From NCBI GenBank assembly GCA_027315315.1, contig DAHUYG010000038.1, forward strand, positions 1 through 64,000: 64,000 nucleotides of DNA, written 5' to 3'. A model generated the notes under the pieces. The model did not search any database and had not been told where the DNA came from. It saw only the letters and a program-made list of their open reading frames with translations. Below are positions 1 through 8,259 of this stretch, piece after piece. The DNA is from Acidimicrobiaceae bacterium. Its GTDB lineage: Bacteria > Actinomycetota > Acidimicrobiia > Acidimicrobiales > RAAP-2. Numbering within the stretch: the stretch's first letter is position 1; each line of letters starts with the position of its first letter. Both the position numbers and the translations under genes were made by a program.

Positions 1-32
1 AACGACGAGCGCAGCTGGTTGGCGTGCATCAT
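1..32 (-). CDS. alaS: Probable alanyl-tRNA synthetase, first ~10 codons only
   Basis: Only the extreme N-terminus lies in the window. On the minus strand it reads MMHANQLRSS and runs off the left edge. AlaRS proteins commonly begin with a short Met-x-Ala-Asn-x-Leu-Arg stretch followed by a Phe-rich helix, and alaS often follows rarA in actinobacteria, so the call rests on this short match plus position. Two adjacent ATG codons (30-32 and 27-29) could be the start. No strong ribosome binding site is visible. The 77 bases between it and rarA show no other convincing gene. Confidence 0.45.
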   Translation of the reverse strand, partial: MMHANQLRSS

Positions 33-109
33 CTCGGGCTCATCGGCGTTCGGGACCTCTGGATCGAAGGTGGTGGCGTCGGGCGGACCCCCTCGGCGTC
101 CCGCAGAGC

Positions 110-1429
110 CTAATGGTGGGGGCTCTCGCCCCCCGAGCGTCGGTGCAGGCGGGCCGCCAGGCCCGCCTCGGCCCCGTGGGAGGACGGCTCGTAGTACACG
201 TGCCCCTCCAGCTCCGAGGGCCGGTACTGCTGGTCCACCCAGCCCTCGGGGTCGTCGTGGGGGTAGCGGTAGGTCGCCCCGCCGAGGCGCGCCGCAGCGT
301 TGGGCGAGTGGGAGTCCCGCAGGTGGTCGGGCACCTCCCCGCGGGCGCCGCTGCGGACGTCCTCCATGGCGCGCCCGAGCGCGATCGTCACCCGGTTCGA
401 CTTGGGCGCAGTCGCGAGATAGATCACGCACTCGGCGAGGCTGAGGGCCGCCTCGGGCAGCCCCACGACCTCGAGGGCCCGCGAGGCGGCGTCGGCCACG
501 ACCAGTGCGTGAGGGTCGGCCATGCCGACGTCCTCGCTCGCCAGGATGACGAGCCGCCGGGCCACAAACCGCGGGTCCTCGCCGGCCTCGAGCATGCGGG
601 CCAGCCAGTAAAGCCCGGCGTCGGGGTCCGAGCCCCGCACGCTCTTGATCAGGGCGCTCGCCTGGTCGTAGTGCTCGGAGACCCCCTGGTGGAAGATGCG
701 CCGGTCGCGGGCCGACGCGACCTCCGCAAGGGAGATCCGCGCCGGTGCCCCCGGCGTGGCGGCCCGGGCGAGGGCGACGGCGGTCTCGAGCGTGTTGAGG
801 GCGCTGCGGGCGTCGCCCGCCGCAGCGGCGCACAGCGCGTCGAGCGCGTCGTCCTGTGCGCTCGCCCCCTCGGCCTCGAGGCCCCGCTCGACGATTTGGC
901 GGAGCTCCTCCTCGCTCAGGGGCTCCAGGCGCCAGAGCGAGGAGCGGCTCATGAGCGGCGCGTTCACCTCGAAGTAGGGGTTCTCCGTGGTGGCCCCGAT
1001 GAGCACGACGAGGCCGTCCTCGACCGCCGGCAACAGCACGTCCTGCTGGGCCTTGTTGAACCGGTGGACCTCGTCGATGAAGAGCAGCGTCCCCTGGCCC
1101 CGCTCGCCAAGGCGGCGGTGTGCGTCCTCCAGGGCCGCCCGCACGTCCTTCACCCCCGAGGCGGTGGCCGAGAGCGGGACGAAGGCCTTGTCGCTCGTCT
1201 CGGCGAGCACGTGCGCGAGCGTCGTCTTGCCGGTGCCGGGCGGGCCCCACAAGATCGCGGATCCGAGGCGGTCCGACTCGGCCAGGGCTCGCAGCGGCCC
1301 ACGGGGGCCGACGAGGTGCTGCTGGCCCACCACCTCGTCGAGCGAGCGCGGGCGGAGCCGGGCGGCGAGCGGCGAGCGGCTCCTGAGCGCCTCGTCGGCG
1401 GCGGCGCCGAAGAGGTCGCCGCTCGTCAT
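110..1429 (-). CDS. rarA: Replication-associated recombination protein A (RarA/MgsA AAA+ ATPase)
   Basis: 439 aa clamp-loader-like AAA+ ATPase that acts at stalled replication forks. Walker A (GPPGTGKT) lies at residues 62-69 and Walker B (FIDE, followed by VHRFNK) near 117-120. The C-terminal half has the RarA pattern ending in a YRYPHDDPEGWVDQQY-type segment. The start is the ATG at 1427-1429, which overlaps the aspS stop by four bases (ATGA), so translation is probably coupled to aspS. An upstream in-frame extension inside aspS is only a shadow. Length is normal for the family. Confidence is high because both nucleotide-binding motifs and the C-terminal signature are intact. Confidence 0.93.
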   Translation of the reverse strand: MTSGDLFGAAADEALRSRSPLAARLRPRSLDEVVGQQHLVGPRGPLRALAESDRLGSAILWGPPGTGKTTLAHVLAETSDKAFVPLSATASGVKDVRAALEDAHRRLGERGQGTLLFIDEVHRFNKAQQDVLLPAVEDGLVVLIGATTENPYFEVNAPLMSRSSLWRLEPLSEEELRQIVERGLEAEGASAQDDALDALCAAAAGDARSALNTLETAVALARAATPGAPARISLAEVASARDRRIFHQGVSEHYDQASALIKSVRGSDPDAGLYWLARMLEAGEDPRFVARRLVILASEDVGMADPHALVVADAASRALEVVGLPEAALSLAECVIYLATAPKSNRVTIALGRAMEDVRSGARGEVPDHLRDSHSPNAAARLGGATYRYPHDDPEGWVDQQYRPSELEGHVYYEPSSHGAEAGLAARLHRRSGGESPHH

Positions 1430-3186
1430 TTCTTGGCCGGTGCCCGCACGAGCCCGAGCTCCGACAGCGCAGCCTCGCTGAGGGCCTTGGGCGCACCGGT
1501 CATGAGGTCGGCACCCGACTGGGTCTTCGGGAAGGCGATCACCTCGCGGATGCTCTCCTCCCCGGCGAAGATGGCCACCAGCCGGTCGAGGCCGATCGCG
1601 AAGCCGGCGTGCGGGGGGGCCCCGTAGCGGAAGGCGTCGAGCAGGAACCCGAAGCGGGCCTGGGCGTCCTCGGGCGAGAGCCCGAGCGCGTCGAAGACCC
1701 GACGCTGGATGTCGGCCCGGTGGATCCGCACGCTGCCCGAGCCGAGCTCCCAACCGTTCAAGACCAGGTCGTAGGACTGGGAGCGCACCGACAGCGGGTC
1801 GCTCTCCAGGTGCTCGAGGTCCTCGGGATGCGGCATCGTGAAGGGGTGGTGGGCGGCCGCGGGGTTGCCCGCGTCGTCCAGGCCCTCGAACATCGGGAAG
1901 TCGACCACCCAGACGTAGCGGTGCTCGCCCTCCCCCACCGCCGGCGCGCCGAGGTGCACCCGCAGGCTCCCGAGCACCTTGCATGCCAGATCGTGGTCGG
2001 CGGCGACCGCGAGCACGAGGTCGCCCTCCCTCGCCTCGGTGCCGGCCAGGACACCGGCGCGCTCGTCCTCGGCGAGGTGGGCGGCCAGCGGCGACTCGAA
2101 CGCGAGCCCGTCGGGCCCCGAGACCACCTTGAACCAGGCGAGGCCCGGCGAGCCGAGCGCCCGGGCCCGATCGACGAGCGCGTCGATGCGGCCCCGCCCG
2201 AGCGACCCGCCGCCTGCGAGGACGAGCGCCTTCACACAGGGCGCCGAGAACGCGCGCAGCGAGGTGTCCTCGAAGCTGGCCGAGAGGTCGACGAGCTCCA
2301 TCGCGAAGCGCATGTCGGGCTTGTCGGTCCCGAACCGGTCGAGCGCATCGGCCCACGAGATCCTCGTGATGTCCCCCGGCCGGGACCCGGTGACCGCCTC
2401 GGAGGCGTCGGCCACGGCCTCGCTCACCACGGCGAGCACGTCGTCCTGGCCGACGAAGGAGGCCTCGAGGTCGAGCTGGGTGAACTCGAGGGTCCGGTCC
2501 GCCCGGGTGTCCTCGTCGCGCATGCAGCGGGCGATCTGGTAGTAGCGGTCGAAGCCCGCCACCATGAGGAGCTGCTTGGCCAGCTGGGGGCTCTGGGGCA
2601 GGACGTAGAACGAACCGTGGTGCAGGCGCGAGGGGACGGCGAACTCGCGGGCCCCCTCTGGGGTGGGCGACCAGAGCAGCGGGGTCTCGATCTCACAGAA
2701 GCCGTTACGCTCCATCGCCCGGCGCAGCGCCGCGTTCACCGTGGCCCGGAGCCGCAGGTTGGCCTGCATCTTGGTGCGGCGCAGGTCGAGGTAGCGATAT
2801 CTGAAGCGCAGCGCCTCGTCGGCCTCCACGCGCTCTTCGATCGGGACCGGGGGCGTCTCGGCCGCGGCCAGGACCTCGAGGGTGCAGTCGTGGATCTCGA
2901 CCTCGCCGGTCGCGAGCCGCGGGTTCAGCGTGCCCTCGGGCCGGCGGCGCACCACGCCCTCGACGCGCACGACGTCCTCGCTTCGGACCTCGAGCCGCCC
3001 GTCGACGACGCACTGGACGATCCCCGAGTGGTCCCGCAGGTCGAGAAAGGCGAGGTGCTCGCCGTGCTCGCGCCGGCGCGCCACCCACCCGCACAGGGCC
3101 ACCCGGCGATCCACGTCGGCCGGACCGAGGTGCCCGCACAGCCCGGTGCGCATGGAGGTCGCCCGGTCGGTCGCGCCGTCGCTCAT
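1426..3186 (-). CDS. aspS: Aspartyl-tRNA synthetase
   Basis: 586 aa class II synthetase that charges tRNA-Asp in the cytoplasm. An N-terminal OB-fold anticodon-binding domain (about residues 20-120; WVARRREHG and FLDLRDHSG are visible) precedes the catalytic core. The flipping-loop motif LPQSPQ, motif 2 (RDEDTRADR) and motif 3 (GFAIGLDRL, with TQSGADLMTGAP just after it) are all present. Length fits the bacterial-type enzyme with its GAD insertion. ATGA overlaps join it to hisS upstream and rarA downstream, placing all three in one transcription unit. Whether it is discriminating or also charges tRNA-Asn cannot be decided here. Confidence 0.96.
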   Translation of the reverse strand: MSDGATDRATSMRTGLCGHLGPADVDRRVALCGWVARRREHGEHLAFLDLRDHSGIVQCVVDGRLEVRSEDVVRVEGVVRRRPEGTLNPRLATGEVEIHDCTLEVLAAAETPPVPIEERVEADEALRFRYRYLDLRRTKMQANLRLRATVNAALRRAMERNGFCEIETPLLWSPTPEGAREFAVPSRLHHGSFYVLPQSPQLAKQLLMVAGFDRYYQIARCMRDEDTRADRTLEFTQLDLEASFVGQDDVLAVVSEAVADASEAVTGSRPGDITRISWADALDRFGTDKPDMRFAMELVDLSASFEDTSLRAFSAPCVKALVLAGGGSLGRGRIDALVDRARALGSPGLAWFKVVSGPDGLAFESPLAAHLAEDERAGVLAGTEAREGDLVLAVAADHDLACKVLGSLRVHLGAPAVGEGEHRYVWVVDFPMFEGLDDAGNPAAAHHPFTMPHPEDLEHLESDPLSVRSQSYDLVLNGWELGSGSVRIHRADIQRRVFDALGLSPEDAQARFGFLLDAFRYGAPPHAGFAIGLDRLVAIFAGEESIREVIAFPKTQSGADLMTGAPKALSEAALSELGLVRAPAKK

Positions 3187-4463
3187 GGTGTCTCCCGCAG
3201 TGCTCGGAGTGCCGCCGCGACCTCGCCCCGGGGCACCTGACGCTGTTCGCCCCCGCGCAGGGGCCGCAGGGCGACGGTCCCGCTCGCCTGCTCGTCGCTC
3301 CCGACGATGACCGCCGCGTACGCGCCGGACCGGTCGGCGGCGCGCAGGTGGGCCTTGAGCGACCGGGTGCCAAAGCCGCGGTCAACCCGCAGCCCCGCCT
3401 CGCGCAGCTCGATGCTCAGGTCGCGGGCCGAGGTGCCGTCGACCAGGTCGATCAGCCAGCCGTCGAGGGGAGGCGGCGCCGCCTCGAAGCACCCCTCGGC
3501 GTCGCAGGCGAGCAGCACCCGCTCGATTCCGATGCCGAAGCCGATGCCCGGGGTGGGGGGCCCGCCCATCGCCTCGGCGAGGCCGTCGTAGCGGCCGCCG
3601 CCCCCGATGCCGTTCTGGGCGGCCTCGATGGCCCCCGACGCGAACTCGAAGGTCGTGCGGGTGTAGTAGTCGAAGCCCCGCACGAGCCGGTGGTCGATAC
3701 GGGCGTCGATGCCGAGGGCCCGCAGGCCGCTGCGGACCCGCTCGAAGTGCGGCCCGCAGTCCTCGCAGAGGTGGTCGATCAGGTACGGCACGCCCTCGGT
3801 GGCGGCCCGGCACTCGGGGCGCTTGCAGTCGAGCACGCGCATGGGGTTGGCGTCGATGCGGTGCCGGTGGTCCTCGCAGAGCTCGTCCTCGTGGTCGTGG
3901 AGATAGCGGGCGAGGAGGGCCACGTAGGCCGGGCGGCAGCGCCCGTCGCCCATCGAGTTGATCGACAGCACGTAGTCGGCGAGCCCGAGGGTGCGCAAGA
4001 AGTGCTCGGCGACCCAGATCACCTCCACGTCGAGGTCTGCGTCGGTCTCGCCCAGCGCCTCGATCCCGACCTGGTGGTGCTGGCGGTAGCGGCCGGCCTG
4101 GGGGCGCTCGTGGCGGAAGGCCGGGGTGAGGTACCACGCCTTCCAGGGCAGCACCGGCCGGTGCTGGAGGTAGGCCCGCACGACCGGGGCGGTGCCCTCG
4201 GGCCGCAGCGCGAGCATCGTCCCGTCCCGGTCCTCGAACTCGTACATCTCCTTGCCGACCACGTCGCTCGACTCGCCGATGCCGCGGCGGAAGACCGAGG
4301 CGTGCTCCAGGACCGGCGTGGCGGCCAGGCCGTAGCCCGACGACTCGACGATGCGGGCGAAGGTCGCGACGAAGGCCTCCCAGCGGGCCGACTCGGGCCA
4401 CAGCACGTCGTGGGTCCCCCTCGGGGCGCGCGGGGTCGACGCCGGGGTCCTGCCGGTGCTCAC
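3183..4463 (-). CDS. hisS: Histidyl-tRNA synthetase
   Basis: 426 aa class II synthetase. The motif region PRGTHDVL is near the N-terminus, motif 2 is YLTPAFRHERPQ, and the histidine-specific signature LVRGFDYYTRT is present, followed by the HGTP anticodon-binding domain. The start is taken as GTG at 4461-4463 because it forms a GTGA overlap with the rel stop; longer in-frame extensions lie inside rel and are shadows. It sits between rel and aspS with four-base overlaps on both sides. The hisS-aspS order next to rel is common in bacteria. Confidence 0.95.
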   Translation of the reverse strand: MSTGRTPASTPRAPRGTHDVLWPESARWEAFVATFARIVESSGYGLAATPVLEHASVFRRGIGESSDVVGKEMYEFEDRDGTMLALRPEGTAPVVRAYLQHRPVLPWKAWYLTPAFRHERPQAGRYRQHHQVGIEALGETDADLDVEVIWVAEHFLRTLGLADYVLSINSMGDGRCRPAYVALLARYLHDHEDELCEDHRHRIDANPMRVLDCKRPECRAATEGVPYLIDHLCEDCGPHFERVRSGLRALGIDARIDHRLVRGFDYYTRTTFEFASGAIEAAQNGIGGGGRYDGLAEAMGGPPTPGIGFGIGIERVLLACDAEGCFEAAPPPLDGWLIDLVDGTSARDLSIELREAGLRVDRGFGTRSLKAHLRAADRSGAYAAVIVGSDEQASGTVALRPLRGGEQRQVPRGEVAAALRALRETP

Positions 4464-6682
4464 GGGCGCTTGCCGGGGAGCTGGCGGTAGGCGTCGAAGA
4501 CGCCGTCGAGGTACTTGAGCGAGCTGACGAGGGACTGGAGGTGGGCCGGGTCCGCCAGCTCCACGTCGAACGCCATCCTGCTCACCCGGTCGGGCGTGGT
4601 GACGGTCCTCGCTGCGACAATGTTCAGGTGGTGCTCGGAGACCACCCGGCTCACGTCGGCGAGCAGCCTCGAGCGGTCGAAGGCGAGCACCTCCAAGGTG
4701 GCGAGGAAGATGCCCTCGCTCCCCCGGTCCCACTCGACCTCGATGAGGCGCTCCTCGGAGCGGTTGCCGAGCGCCATCGCGTTCGAGCAGTCCGAGCGGT
4801 GGACCGACACGCCGCGGCCCTGGGTGACGAAGCCGACGATCTCGTCGCCGGGCACCGGGGTGCAGCAGCGGGCCAGGTGCACCATGACGTCGTCGAGTCC
4901 CTCGACGTAGACGCCGGCGACCGGCCGGCGCGACGAGCGGGGCCGGCGGACCCCGAGCGAGGCCGTCGTCGGCAGCTGCTCCTCCTCGCCGCCCCGGAGC
5001 TCCCGGGCCAGGCGCTGCATGACCGACTGCGACGAGGCCTGCCGCTCGCCGATGGCGGCGTACAGGGCGTCGAGGTCGGCCAGGTTCATCGACTCGGCCA
5101 CCGCGCCGAGGGCGGCCGAGCCCAGGACCTTGTGCAGGGGGAGGCCGGCCCGGCGCAGCGCCTTGCTCAGCTCCTCGCGGCCGTTCTCGATCGCGTCCTC
5201 GCGGCGCTCCCGACTGAACCACTGGCGGATCTTGTTGCGGGCACGCGACGAGGCCACGATCTGGAGCCCGTCGCGCGAGGGGCCGGCCGAGGGCGACTTC
5301 GAGGTGAAGATCTCGACGGTGTCGGCCGACGTCAGCTTGGTGTCGAGCGGGACCAGTCGACCGTTCACCCGGGCGCCGATGCACCGGTGCCCCACCTCGG
5401 TGTGGATCGCGTAGGCGAAGTCGACCGGGGTCGACAGCGCCGGCAGCGCGATGACCCGGCCCTTCGGGGTGAACACGTAGACCTCGTCCTGCTCGAGGTC
5501 GAGCTTGAGGGCGCGGAGGAACTCGACGGGGTCGTTGGTCTCCTGGTCGACGTCGGCGATGCGCTGCATCCAGGCGATCTCGCCAGCCGAGTCCCCCTGC
5601 TCCTTGTAGCCCCAGTGGGCGGCGATCCCGTACTCGGCCCGCCGGTGCATCTCCTCGGTGCGCACCTGCACCTCGATCGGCTTGCCATCGAGCCCGATCA
5701 CCGTCGTGTGCAGCGACTGGTACAGGTTGAACTTGGGGGTGTTGATGTAGTCCTTGAAGCGGCCCTGGACCGGCGGCCAGATGGCGTGGATGGCGCCGAG
5801 GGCGCCCCAGCAGTCCTTCTCGCTCTCCACGACCACCCGGATGCCCACGAGGTCGTGGATGTCGTCGAACTCCCGCCCGCGGATCACCATCTTCTCGTAG
5901 ATGCTCCAGAGGTGCTTCGGTCGTCCCGTGACCTCGGTCGCCACCCCCGCCGCCTCCAGGCGCTCCCGCACGGCGACCAGCACCCGGGCGAGGAGGTCCT
6001 CGCGCTGGGGCGCCCTCGTCGCCACCATCTGCTCGATCTCGGCGTAGCGCTTCGGGTACAAGGTGGCGAAGGCGAGGTCCTCGAGCTGCCACTTCACCTG
6101 CTCGATGCCGAGGCGGTGCGCGAGCGGCGCGTAGATGTCGAGGGTCTCCTGGGCGACCCGGCGCTGCTTCCACTCGGGCATCACCGCGAGCGTCTGCATG
6201 TTGTGGAGGCGGTCGGCGAGCTTGATGAGCAGGACCCGCCAGTCGCTCGCCATCGCGATGAGCATCTTGCGGATGGTGGCGGCCTGCTGGGCCTCCTTCG
6301 AGTCGAACTGGAGCCGGTCAAGCTTGGTGACCCCGTCGACCACCCGGGCGACCGTCTCGCCGAACTGCGCCTCGATCGCCTCCAAGGTGAGGTTGGTGTC
6401 CTCGACGGCGTCGTGCAGGAGGGCCGCCGCCACCGTCGGGGCGTCGAGGCCGAGCTGGGCCACGATCCTCGCCACGGCCACCGGGTGGGTCACATAGGGC
6501 TCGCCCGAGTGCCGGAGCTGGTCCGCGTGGGCGACGAACGCCGTCCGGCCCGCCTCGATCACCATCCCCACGTCCTCGCCCGGGCGCTGCTCGGCCAAGG
6601 AACGCAGGACGGGCGCGAGCAGCTCATCGAGGGCCGTTTCGTCGGTCTCCGGGCCGGTGGCGACCCGGGCCAGGCTCACCAT
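4460..6682 (-). CDS. rel: Bifunctional (p)ppGpp synthetase/hydrolase
   Basis: 740 aa long RSH protein controlling the stringent response. The HD hydrolase domain carries LLHDAVEDT (HD at 90-91, ED at 94-95), so hydrolase activity should be intact. The synthetase domain shows YQSLHTTVIG and the EVQVRTEEMHRRAEYG substrate segment. TGS (VYVFTPKGRVI), the helical/zinc-finger region and a C-terminal ACT domain follow. The ATG at 6682 is preceded six bases upstream by a TAGCGT -10 box, suggesting a leaderless mRNA. It is the first gene of the rel-hisS-aspS-rarA unit. Confidence 0.96.
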   Translation of the reverse strand: MVSLARVATGPETDETALDELLAPVLRSLAEQRPGEDVGMVIEAGRTAFVAHADQLRHSGEPYVTHPVAVARIVAQLGLDAPTVAAALLHDAVEDTNLTLEAIEAQFGETVARVVDGVTKLDRLQFDSKEAQQAATIRKMLIAMASDWRVLLIKLADRLHNMQTLAVMPEWKQRRVAQETLDIYAPLAHRLGIEQVKWQLEDLAFATLYPKRYAEIEQMVATRAPQREDLLARVLVAVRERLEAAGVATEVTGRPKHLWSIYEKMVIRGREFDDIHDLVGIRVVVESEKDCWGALGAIHAIWPPVQGRFKDYINTPKFNLYQSLHTTVIGLDGKPIEVQVRTEEMHRRAEYGIAAHWGYKEQGDSAGEIAWMQRIADVDQETNDPVEFLRALKLDLEQDEVYVFTPKGRVIALPALSTPVDFAYAIHTEVGHRCIGARVNGRLVPLDTKLTSADTVEIFTSKSPSAGPSRDGLQIVASSRARNKIRQWFSRERREDAIENGREELSKALRRAGLPLHKVLGSAALGAVAESMNLADLDALYAAIGERQASSQSVMQRLARELRGGEEEQLPTTASLGVRRPRSSRRPVAGVYVEGLDDVMVHLARCCTPVPGDEIVGFVTQGRGVSVHRSDCSNAMALGNRSEERLIEVEWDRGSEGIFLATLEVLAFDRSRLLADVSRVVSEHHLNIVAARTVTTPDRVSRMAFDVELADPAHLQSLVSSLKYLDGVFDAYRQLPGKRP

Positions 6683-6688
6683 TCCCCC

Positions 6689-6716
6689 ACGCTACTCGAC
6701 ACCCCTCCGCCACCAA
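6689..6716 (-). promoter_or_regulatory. Candidate rel promoter, leaderless type
   Basis: On the minus strand TTGGTG (6711-6716) and TAGCGT (6689-6694) are 16 bases apart. Six bases separate the -10 box from the rel ATG, so transcription would begin at or next to the start codon. This is sequence-pattern inference only. Confidence 0.5.
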
Positions 6717-6753
6717 CCTCAATCGAGGGCGCGAACAGGGGCTTTGCCGAGCC

Positions 6754-8259
6754 TCAGCGGCGCTTCTTGCCGCCGCGCTTTGCGCCCTTGCGCGGCCTCG
6801 GGGGCGGCCTGCGCTGGGCCCCTCCCCCGGTGCGGGCCGGGCCGCCCGGGGGCGTCCCGTTCCCGCCCTCGCCGGCCGCCGCCGAGCTCCTGGTGGCGGT
6901 CGGCGCCTTCGGGAGCGCCGCGCCGGGCCGAAGCGGGCCGGTCCTCGCCATCCGGGCGCCGATGGGCTGGCGGCTCGATCCCGACGTCCCCACCGCGAGC
7001 TGCGCAGCCGCCGCCGGGGTGAGGACCCCGAGGCGCTCGCCGCGGGCGGCCAGCCGCTGGCGGATGACGGTGTAGCGCTGCTCGCGCTCCTTCATCATGG
7101 CGAGGATCGGGGAGGCGATGAAGATCGACGAGTAGGCCCCGCTCAAGAGCCCGATGAACAGCGCGAGCCCGTAGTACTGGAGGGTGACCGCCCCGAGGAT
7201 CTCGGCGCCGATGACGAGCACCGCGAACACAGGGAGGATCGCGACGAGCGACGTGTTGATCGAGCGGGCCAGCGTCTGGTTCATCGACAGGTTGACCATC
7301 TCGGTGTAGGTCATCCGGCCCGAGGACCCGAGCCCGCGCGTGTTGTCCCGCACCCGGTCGAAGACGACCACGGTGTCATAGAGCGAGTACCCGAGGATGG
7401 TGAGGATCGCCACGACGGTGTCGGGGGTCACCTGGAACCCGAGGATCGAATAGACCCCGGCCGTGACGAGCAGGTCGTGGACGAGCGCGACGAAGGCGGC
7501 CATCGCCATCTTGGGCTCGAAGCGCAGGCTGATGTAGATCCCGACCGTGACGAAGAACGCGATCAGGGCGATCAGCGCGTGCTGGGTGACCTGCCCGCCC
7601 CAGGTCGGCCCCACGGTGGTGATCGAGGGCTCCTGGTTGGGGGCCAGCCGCTGGAGGGCGGCGGTCACCTTGTTCTCGACGTTGGTGCGTTGGGCCGCCG
7701 ACAGCGAGGTCAGGTCGGCCTGGACCTGGATCGTCTTGCCTCCGAGGACCTCCACCGTCGGCTGCGTGAGGCCGGCCGCCTCCACCGCGCTCGTGACCTT
7801 CGCCTGGGACAGGTTCGTCGCCGTGATCTCCCAGGCGGTGCCGCCCCTGAAGTCGATCCCGAAGTTGAAGCCTCGGATCGAGAACGAGACCAGCCCGGCC
7901 ACGATGATGAGGCCCGAGACGGCGAACCACCACCTCCGGCGGCCGACGAAGTCGAAGCTGGTCTGACCCCGATAGAGGCGCAGCGCCGCCCGGAGGCTGA
8001 AGCGCCGCGTGCCCCGGCCCCCGTCGGCGGCCACCGCCTCGGCCCGCTCCTCGGCCTCGAGGGCCTCCTCCTCGGCCAGCTCCTCCTCGGTCGGCTCCCC
8101 GTCCTCGTCCCAGTCCTCGGCCTCGAGGACCTCGTCGGTCTCAACGGAGTCCTCGGCGAGCTCCTCGTCGGACGCCGCCTCGTCGTGGGCGTCGTCGCGA
8201 AGGCGCTCTGGGATGTCGACGTTGCGGAGCCCCTCGTTGGGCCGCTCGCGCGGGGTCAT
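6754..8259 (-). CDS. secF: Protein translocase subunit SecF
   Basis: 501 aa membrane protein of the SecDF complex, which uses the proton motive force to help pull proteins out of the Sec channel. The first TM segment (WWFAVSGLIIVAGLVSF) starts near residue 110, followed by the FNFGIDFRGGT periplasmic signature and five further TM segments, including the conserved TPDTVVAILTILGYSLYDTVVVFDRVR stretch. Two features are unusual: residues about 22-75 are dominated by Glu and Asp, and the C-terminal ~100 residues are Pro/Arg/Lys-rich, ending in a Lys-Arg cluster. It overlaps secD by an ATGA. Confidence 0.93.
   Translation of the reverse strand: MTPRERPNEGLRNVDIPERLRDDAHDEAASDEELAEDSVETDEVLEAEDWDEDGEPTEEELAEEEALEAEERAEAVAADGGRGTRRFSLRAALRLYRGQTSFDFVGRRRWWFAVSGLIIVAGLVSFSIRGFNFGIDFRGGTAWEITATNLSQAKVTSAVEAAGLTQPTVEVLGGKTIQVQADLTSLSAAQRTNVENKVTAALQRLAPNQEPSITTVGPTWGGQVTQHALIALIAFFVTVGIYISLRFEPKMAMAAFVALVHDLLVTAGVYSILGFQVTPDTVVAILTILGYSLYDTVVVFDRVRDNTRGLGSSGRMTYTEMVNLSMNQTLARSINTSLVAILPVFAVLVIGAEILGAVTLQYYGLALFIGLLSGAYSSIFIASPILAMMKEREQRYTVIRQRLAARGERLGVLTPAAAAQLAVGTSGSSRQPIGARMARTGPLRPGAALPKAPTATRSSAAAGEGGNGTPPGGPARTGGGAQRRPPPRPRKGAKRGGKKRR

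Noticed and set aside
3183..6173. 996-aa minus-strand frame extending hisS far upstream
   Set aside because: The extension runs through rel out of frame. The GTG at 4463, which overlaps the rel stop, gives the normal length.
4541..7075. 844-aa plus-strand reading frame opposite rel
   Set aside because: It is antisense to a clearly conserved gene, has no recognisable domain and shows the Arg/Gly/Ala bias of a shadow frame in GC-rich DNA.
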